Shown here: positions 33,435 to 38,295 of the stretch, piece after piece
Position numbering within the stretch: the first letter of the stretch is position 1
How the letters are laid out: each line of letters starts with the position of its first letter
Assembly (NCBI GenBank): GCA_018333785.1
Contig: JAGXSU010000135.1
Coordinates: 1 to 38,295 of the forward strand
Direction of reading: 5' to 3'
DNA: 38,295 bases
Origin: Methylomicrobium sp.
GTDB taxonomy: Bacteria > Pseudomonadota > Gammaproteobacteria > Methylococcales > Methylomonadaceae
The notes under the pieces: model-generated
Told to the model about the DNA's origin: nothing
The model's input: only the letters and a program-made list of their open reading frames with translations
Databases searched by the model: none
Program-made: the position numbers and the translations under genes

Positions 33435-34934
33435 TTAGCGGGCTGCGACTGCCGAACTTCTATTCAATAAATATTGCATCAACAAAGGCACGGGTCGGCC
33501 TGTAGCGCCTTTGTTAGGACCGGTACGCCAGGCCGTTCCTGCGATATCGAGGTGAGCCCAGCGGAAGTTTTCGGCAAATTTGGCCAGAAAACAAGCTGCA
33601 GTAATGGTTCCAGCGTCTTTTCCGCCTATGTTGGCCATGTCGGCAAAATTGGATTTAAGCAGTTCCTGGTATTCTTCCCATAACGGTAGGCGCCATAGGC
33701 TGTCGCATGAGGTTTCGCTGGCGGCCAGCAAGTCATTACACAGAGCGTCATCATTACCCAGCAAGCCGCTGGGCACTCGTCCTAAGGCAACCAGACAGGC
33801 ACCCGTCAGTGTCGCCATATCGATTACGACTTCAGGTTCGAAGCGTTGGGCGTAAGTCAGTGTGTCGCAAAGAATCAGGCGACCTTCTGCATCAGTATTG
33901 AGGACTTCGATGGTCTTTCCTGACATGCTGGTCAAAATGTCGCCGGGTTTATTCGCATCGCCATCCGGCATATTTTCCGAGGAAGCCACCAAGCCGACTA
34001 CGTTTAAGGGTAACTGAAGGCTGGCTGCAGCTTGTAATGCCGCGACGACGCTGGCACCGCCACACATGTCGTACTTCATTTCATCCATGCCCAGGCTCTG
34101 CTTTAACGAGATGCCACCAGCATCAAAAGTCAGGCCTTTGCCGATCAATACAATGGGTCTGCTGTTCTTTTCGCCGCCCTGGTAGTTCATGATGATCAGT
34201 TTGGCGGGCTGGCGGCTGCCTCGTGAAACGGACAAGAAAGAACCCATGCCCAACGCGTGCATGTCTTCTTCTTCCAAGACATCGACTGACAGCTTTGAGA
34301 GCTTTTTACCCAAGCTTTGTGCTTGTTCTGCGAGAAATGAAGGTGTGCAAATATTGCCTGGTAAATCACCCAGATATTTGGCCAGAGCCACGCCATCGGC
34401 AATTGCCCGACCCTCGGTCAAACCTTTTTGCGCGGCAGTCAACTGATCCTCGGGTACCAGGACAGTGATCTGTTCCGTTTTGAATTCATTTTCCACGACC
34501 GACTTGCATTGTTTAAATTGATAAAGCGCGTCGCCGAAAACTTCTATAATCTGTCTGGTTTTCCAGCGCCAGTCGTATTGAGCAACAGGCAACTCTGCCA
34601 GCGTGCACACTGCGGATTTGATTTGAGCATCTCTAATTGTTTTTATGGCTGCGGCTAAAGTTGTTCTGTATTGCTTGCCGGTCAGGCTGTCCTGTTTGCC
34701 CAGTCCTACCAGTAGGACCCGGTTAATGGTCATGTCCGGTAACCAGTTGATCAGTAAAGCTTCGTTAAGCTTCCCTTTGGTATCGCCGCGTGCGGCTAAT
34801 TGACTGATCGCTCCTTTTAAGAGCTGATCCAATAGCGCGCCGGAGGGGCTGAGTTGGAGATTTTCATAAATACCGACAATGAGGCAGTCACATTGCAGTT
34901 TTTCTAATGGCGTGCTTTCTATAGAATAGTCCAT
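33435..34934 (-). CDS. pepA: Leucyl aminopeptidase (M17)
   Basis: A 499-residue two-metal aminopeptidase. The catalytic region carries LIGKGLTFDAGGISLKQSLGMDEMKYDMCGG and the signature NTDAEGRLIL, followed by DMATLTGACLVALG. The N-terminal alpha/beta domain and overall length match PepA, which in some bacteria also binds DNA for Xer recombination and carAB control. Divergent from lptF, convergent with none, and directly followed by holC. Confidence 0.97.
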   Translation of the reverse strand: MDYSIESTPLEKLQCDCLIVGIYENLQLSPSGALLDQLLKGAISQLAARGDTKGKLNEALLINWLPDMTINRVLLVGLGKQDSLTGKQYRTTLAAAIKTIRDAQIKSAVCTLAELPVAQYDWRWKTRQIIEVFGDALYQFKQCKSVVENEFKTEQITVLVPEDQLTAAQKGLTEGRAIADGVALAKYLGDLPGNICTPSFLAEQAQSLGKKLSKLSVDVLEEEDMHALGMGSFLSVSRGSRQPAKLIIMNYQGGEKNSRPIVLIGKGLTFDAGGISLKQSLGMDEMKYDMCGGASVVAALQAAASLQLPLNVVGLVASSENMPDGDANKPGDILTSMSGKTIEVLNTDAEGRLILCDTLTYAQRFEPEVVIDMATLTGACLVALGRVPSGLLGNDDALCNDLLAASETSCDSLWRLPLWEEYQELLKSNFADMANIGGKDAGTITAACFLAKFAENFRWAHLDIAGTAWRTGPNKGATGRPVPLLMQYLLNRSSAVAAR

Positions 34935-35095
34935 ACTTTTTTCGATTAAGTTGAGTCAGGTGAGTTTCGTGTCTAAGGGATGCGCCAAAATCAGCGTATA
35001 GTCATGTTTTGTATTATACAGCAAGTCATTTTTTACAAAGCGTAAAAGTTGGGCAACCATCTGTATTGTCTGGAAAAATGCACAGTCAATCGGGT

Positions 35096-35123
35096 TTGAA
35101 TAATAAACTTATCACTTTATAGT
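35096..35123 (+). promoter_or_regulatory. Probable lptFG promoter
   Basis: TTGAAT (35096-35101), a 16-nt spacer and TATAGT (35118-35123) form a reasonable sigma-70 promoter about 40 nt before the lptF start in the 228-base gap between pepA and lptF. Confidence 0.45.
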
Positions 35124-35162
35124 TAAAAATCAAATGTTTACGCGTGTTATGAGGGGAAGAGT

Positions 35163-36299
35163 TTGAGCGAAATAGTGTCCCAGCGCGGACGAAAAAGAAG
35201 GCCGCCGCTGGTTAGCGTGTTGGACAAAATGATCGTGCTCGATTTGGCAGGAACGTTAATCTCGGTTTTGTCGGTGATCGTCGTTATTATCGTCAGTAAA
35301 CGGTTTATCAAAATACTGGAAAAAGCCATTGAAGGCGCAGTTTCGAGTGAGACGTTAATCCATGTTTTAGGGCTGAAGATGATCAGCGCTGCTATTACAT
35401 TTCTTCCTGCAGCTTTATTTATGGCAGTATTGATGGTGGTCGGGCGCATGTACCGTGATCAGGAAATGGCGGCTGTGTTTTCGGCGGGAGGCAGCTCAGG
35501 AGTCATTTACCGGTCTCTTTACGTGCTGGTTTTGCCTTTGATGCTGATTTCATTTGCGCTGTCATTTTATACAGGACCCTGGGCCGAAGCGACGGTCAAT
35601 GAGCTCATGCATGAAGATGAAAAATCAGCCGATATCAGAGGTATCGCTGCTGGCCGGTTTAGCGAATATCAGCACGGTGATCTGGTCTTTTACGTTGAAG
35701 ATCTTGCTAAGGATGGAATAATGCATCAGGTGTTTGTCCAGCACAGACAGGGTAACAAAGTCAGTATATTCAATGCCGAATCGGGCAATTTGGAAAACCG
35801 GCCCGGAGGTCTTTACATGATCCTTGAAAATGGCACAAGGACACAAGGTATTCCCGGGCAAGCGGATTATGTTATCGAAGAATTTGCCGAATATGCCGTC
35901 CGGCTGGAGGAAAAGGAAACGGTCTTGAATTACGACCATGAGTCGATAGCTACCGCCAAACTCCTGGGCTCAACTGAAGTCAGGGATCTTGCTGAATTGC
36001 AGCGGCGATTTTCGATTCCTGCGGGTGTGTTTGTTTTGAGTCTGCTGGCTGTTCCTTTGGCTCAAACAGCGCCCAGAGGGGGTGTTTACGGCAATGTGCT
36101 GGTGGCATTTTTAATTTATTTTACTTACGGCAATTTTATTAGAGTGAGCCATAGTTGGGTGATAAAAGGCCAGATTCCTGTCTGGTTGGGCGCCGTTTGG
36201 GTTCATGTGCTGTTAATGATTTTGGCGATTTTTCTTTTGATGCGGCTATTTGGGTGGCGTTATCTTAAAGACAGGCTTAAGGGGAAGTTGGGACTGTGA
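35163..36299 (+). CDS. lptF: LPS export ABC transporter permease LptF
   Basis: A 378-residue inner-membrane permease of the LptB2FG complex, which extracts lipopolysaccharide for transport. Helices appear at about 28-48, 72-98, 118-140 near the N-terminus, then a large periplasmic beta-jellyroll domain (about 145-270; AAGRFSEYQHGDLVFYVEDL), and three C-terminal helices from 288. FLPAALFMAVLMVVGRMYRDQEMAA contains the conserved cytoplasmic coupling segment. It starts with TTG behind AGGGGAAGAG. The stop overlaps the lptG GTG by 4 nt. Confidence 0.93.
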   Translation: MSEIVSQRGRKRRPPLVSVLDKMIVLDLAGTLISVLSVIVVIIVSKRFIKILEKAIEGAVSSETLIHVLGLKMISAAITFLPAALFMAVLMVVGRMYRDQEMAAVFSAGGSSGVIYRSLYVLVLPLMLISFALSFYTGPWAEATVNELMHEDEKSADIRGIAAGRFSEYQHGDLVFYVEDLAKDGIMHQVFVQHRQGNKVSIFNAESGNLENRPGGLYMILENGTRTQGIPGQADYVIEEFAEYAVRLEEKETVLNYDHESIATAKLLGSTEVRDLAELQRRFSIPAGVFVLSLLAVPLAQTAPRGGVYGNVLVAFLIYFTYGNFIRVSHSWVIKGQIPVWLGAVWVHVLLMILAIFLLMRLFGWRYLKDRLKGKLGL

Positions 36300-37363
36300 A
36301 TGTATTGACACGCTATATCGTAAAAGAGGTGCTGAAAGGATCGTCCTTAGCCGCCTTGTTTTTATTAACCTTGTTTAGCCTTTTTACGTTCAGTGATGAA
36401 TTAAAAAGCCTGGGAAAAGGCAGTTACAACCTCAAGGAAATTGTTTATTACGTAGCGCTCACCTCGCCCCGAGTTTTTTATGAATTGGTGCCTGCTTCCG
36501 CTCTTTTGGGCAGTTTGTTTGTGCTGGGCGGGATGGGTAATCACCGTGAACTGGTGGCTATGAGAGCCGCAGGCGTTTCAGTGTTTTCGATTATTAAGTC
36601 GGTCATGCTGGCCGGCGCCATTCTTGTGGCAGTCGCTATTGCTGTCGGTGAATGGATTGCGCCTAATACGGAGCAAATGGCACAAACACTGAAGTCAAAG
36701 TCCCGTGCAGACCAAATCATGATTAAAAGCCTCTATGGGTTATGGTTAAGAGAGGGGCAGACCTTCATTAACGTCAAGAAAATTGAAGAGAATGGTGATT
36801 TGGAAAATATCTATACCTATGAACTGGATGAAAATAACCGCTTGTCCAAAGCGATGTATTCTCAAAAAGCTCTGTTCAAAGGAGAAAATCAGTGGGAAAT
36901 GGAAAATATTCAACAAAGTGAAATTTCAACAGTCCAAGTCAAAGTAACGAATTTAACCAGCCTACCCTGGAAGTCATCAATCGATCCCAAGCTGGTAAAT
37001 GTTGTGGTGGTGAGTCCTGATAACCTGTCGCTTTACGATTTGAATACGTACATCAGATTTTTAAAAGACAATAAACAAAAGTCGCAAACCTACGAATTTG
37101 CTTTCTGGGGGCGTGTGGTCAATCCCTTTGTGACTTTTGTCATGCTGATGATTGCAACACCTTTTGTTATAGGCGTTAAAAGAGGTGTGAGTACCGGTGC
37201 GCGAATGTTGATTGGTGTGGTGATCGGGCTCGGATTTAATATCGGAGATAAAATCATAGGCCATATGAGTTTGATCTATGATCTTAATCCGGCCATCATG
37301 GCATTTGTACCCAGTTTGATTGTTTTTACTGTGGCTTTGTATGCACTTCGCCGAGTTCAGTAG
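36296..37363 (+). CDS. lptG: LPS export ABC transporter permease LptG
   Basis: A 355-residue partner of LptF. NVLTRYIVKEVLKGSSLAALFLLTLFSLFTFSDELK at the N-terminus, SALLGSLFVLGGMGNHRELVAMRAAGVS (coupling helix), a periplasmic domain (about 125-270) and three C-terminal helices (VTFVMLMIATPFVIGVKRGVS) fit the family. GTG start overlapping the lptF stop (GTGA). Its stop lies 3 nt from that of the convergent RDD gene. Confidence 0.95.
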   Translation: MNVLTRYIVKEVLKGSSLAALFLLTLFSLFTFSDELKSLGKGSYNLKEIVYYVALTSPRVFYELVPASALLGSLFVLGGMGNHRELVAMRAAGVSVFSIIKSVMLAGAILVAVAIAVGEWIAPNTEQMAQTLKSKSRADQIMIKSLYGLWLREGQTFINVKKIEENGDLENIYTYELDENNRLSKAMYSQKALFKGENQWEMENIQQSEISTVQVKVTNLTSLPWKSSIDPKLVNVVVVSPDNLSLYDLNTYIRFLKDNKQKSQTYEFAFWGRVVNPFVTFVMLMIATPFVIGVKRGVSTGARMLIGVVIGLGFNIGDKIIGHMSLIYDLNPAIMAFVPSLIVFTVALYALRRVQ

Positions 37364-37366
37364 ACG

Positions 37367-37810
37367 TTATTTCGGTGAGGTGTTGAACAGATACGTTTTA
37401 GACAAATGGTCGTGCCAGCTGTTGTTGTCTTTATCCATAAGGACCCACAGGAAACCAAGACCTAAAGGAAGCCACGATAACAATGCCATGCAAAAACGCA
37501 TGGCGGCCTGTTTCCAGCCAATCGGTTTTCGATCATCTGTCAACACCGCTAATTTCCAGGCTCTAAGCCCGAGTGTCTGGCCGCCGTGGGTCCAAAACCA
37601 GCCGTAAAAGATAAAGCTGATGAAAAGCAGGTAGGCAGGATAAAAAAACTGCGTGGGTGTAAACGCTTCGCCATCATTAAAAGGGAGAATGATGGCAGTA
37701 GCAACAAATAATACCGCCAGCAACAGAAAAAGGTCGTAGGCTTGTGCCGCCATTCTCCGCCAAAAGCCGGGGTGCTTTTGGGTTGGTTGAAGTGAGTTGT
37801 GAGTTACCAA
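37367..37810 (-). CDS. RDD family membrane protein
   Basis: A 147-residue protein with TTG start and a modest AGGG ribosome binding site. The N-terminal FWRRMAAQAYDLFLLLAV matches the RDD family opening (R...A...YD). Three hydrophobic segments follow: about 24-44, 55-72 and 108-126. TLGLRAWKLAVL (82-93) is the typical 'T-x-G-K/L-x-x-x-x-L-x-V' stretch. RDD proteins are small transporter-like or accessory membrane proteins of mostly unknown role. It often lies next to lptG or pepA in related genomes. Confidence 0.8.
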   Translation of the reverse strand: MVTHNSLQPTQKHPGFWRRMAAQAYDLFLLLAVLFVATAIILPFNDGEAFTPTQFFYPAYLLFISFIFYGWFWTHGGQTLGLRAWKLAVLTDDRKPIGWKQAAMRFCMALLSWLPLGLGFLWVLMDKDNNSWHDHLSKTYLFNTSPK

Positions 37811-37832
37811 CGAACAAAATGCCCTGTCGAAT

Positions 37833-38012
37833 TCAGTTTTTGAACAGAGACAGTTTTTGTCCGAAATACATACTCATTGCCAGCAGAGCGCCAAACATAA
37901 TCACTGAGAAAAGGAAGGGTGGTCTATGAAATAGTAAAATCCCCAAATCCGTTACAAAAAGGCTTGTTAATAAAGGCTTATCAATTAAAGCTATGATTAT
38001 CTTTTTGAACAT
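37833..38012 (-). CDS. 59-residue membrane protein
   Basis: ATG 38012 is preceded by GGAG at 9 nt spacing. The product begins MFKKIIIALIDKPLLTSLFV, has hydrophobic segments at 12-28 and 33-50, separated by HRPP, and ends GQKLSLFKN. The ribosome binding site, the two helices and the basic C-terminus support a real small membrane protein. The family is unknown. It lies directly upstream of the RDD gene (22 nt gap), probably in one transcript. Confidence 0.55.
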   Translation of the reverse strand: MFKKIIIALIDKPLLTSLFVTDLGILLFHRPPFLFSVIMFGALLAMSMYFGQKLSLFKN

Positions 38013-38184
38013 GATTTAACTCCGGTATGTTTTTGGTGAATAAAGCGCTAAACGTGTAGCCAAAGTGCCGATTGGTTGATAAGGCGAAGAACGTCTCGCT
38101 TGTTAAATTTATTTAAATTCTACTATAAAAACTGGTATCTAAAAAGAAGCGTGTTGATTGAGCAGCAATTCTCATTTTAAAACC

Positions 38185-38295
38185 CTATCCGGAGTCAGGA
38201 ATTGTGCCGTTAAGCCCTTTAAGCATAAACTGCATTAAATGATCCCAGTCATCGAATGGAAGATACTGCATTAAAGCGCGAAGATGTTCAAAAAA
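38185..38295 (-). CDS. 3' end of a gene running off the window
   Basis: An open frame of 36 codons enters from the window edge and stops at TAG 38187. The residues EHLRALMQYLPFDDWDHL, followed by MQFMLKGLNGTIPDSG, look like natural protein sequence, acidic with amphipathic helices. No product can be named from so short a piece. The 172 bases between it and the next gene (38013-38184) are AT-rich with no other feature seen. Confidence 0.4.
   Translation of the reverse strand, partial: FFEHLRALMQYLPFDDWDHLMQFMLKGLNGTIPDSG

Noticed and set aside
1-38295. tRNA, rRNA, CRISPR array or riboswitch
   Set aside because: No cloverleaf, rRNA core, regularly spaced repeats or known riboswitch core was recognised by eye; a covariance-model scan would be decisive.

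Overview
The window looks like chromosomal DNA of a gammaproteobacterium. It carries metG back-to-back with an Mrp/ApbC ATPase gene, two-subunit glycyl-tRNA synthetase genes (glyQ-glyS), pepA-holC running away from lptF-lptG, and a plsC-type acyltransferase. Codon use and gene order remind me of methanotrophs (Methylococcales), but that placement is from general familiarity and was not tested.

Region 1 (1 to about 3600) is accessory DNA. It holds a 131-bp inverted repeat with two facing DnaA boxes, two cassette-like genes on the minus strand (an AT-rich membrane protein and a lipoprotein), one textbook integron attC site, REP-like palindromes, a 477-bp element with perfect 16-bp ends that contains the wreck of a REP-associated (RAYT/IS200-like) transposase, and a HigBA-type toxin-antitoxin pair with an operator inside its promoter. 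No integron integrase is visible.

Region 2 (3984-10564) is the most interesting part. Four co-directional genes encode a stand-alone SLOG-fold protein, a SIR2-like/TIR fusion, a STAND NTPase with a transmembrane helix and an extra-cytoplasmic C-terminal domain, and a TPR/patatin-phospholipase protein with C-terminal membrane helices. All four domain types are known from bacterial immunity and conflict systems. Their combination suggests an abortive-infection system in which a nucleotide signal or an NTPase switch drives membrane damage. It shares parts with Thoeris (TIR, SIR2, SLOG), CBASS (patatin) and STAND systems but has the layout of none of them.

Region 3 (10716-16047) holds a small periplasmic protein, a four-helix membrane protein with a double zinc ribbon, and a LysM-FecR / CHASE2-PAS-GGDEF pair whose GGDEF active site is degenerate. 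A nested, MITE-like repeat separates it from the next block.

Region 4 (16683-23241) is a heavy-metal RND efflux operon on the minus strand: outer-membrane factor, membrane-fusion protein, pump and DUF3240 protein, with a small membrane-associated ORF upstream.

Region 5 (23251-38295) is housekeeping: metG, apbC/mrp, a 45-residue lipoprotein too short for routine calling, a divergent GAPDH-family gene, glyQ-glyS, plsC, a lipoprotein, holC-pepA, lptF-lptG, an RDD membrane protein, a 59-residue membrane protein and the 3' end of one more gene. No rRNA, tRNA, CRISPR array or complete insertion sequence was recognised.
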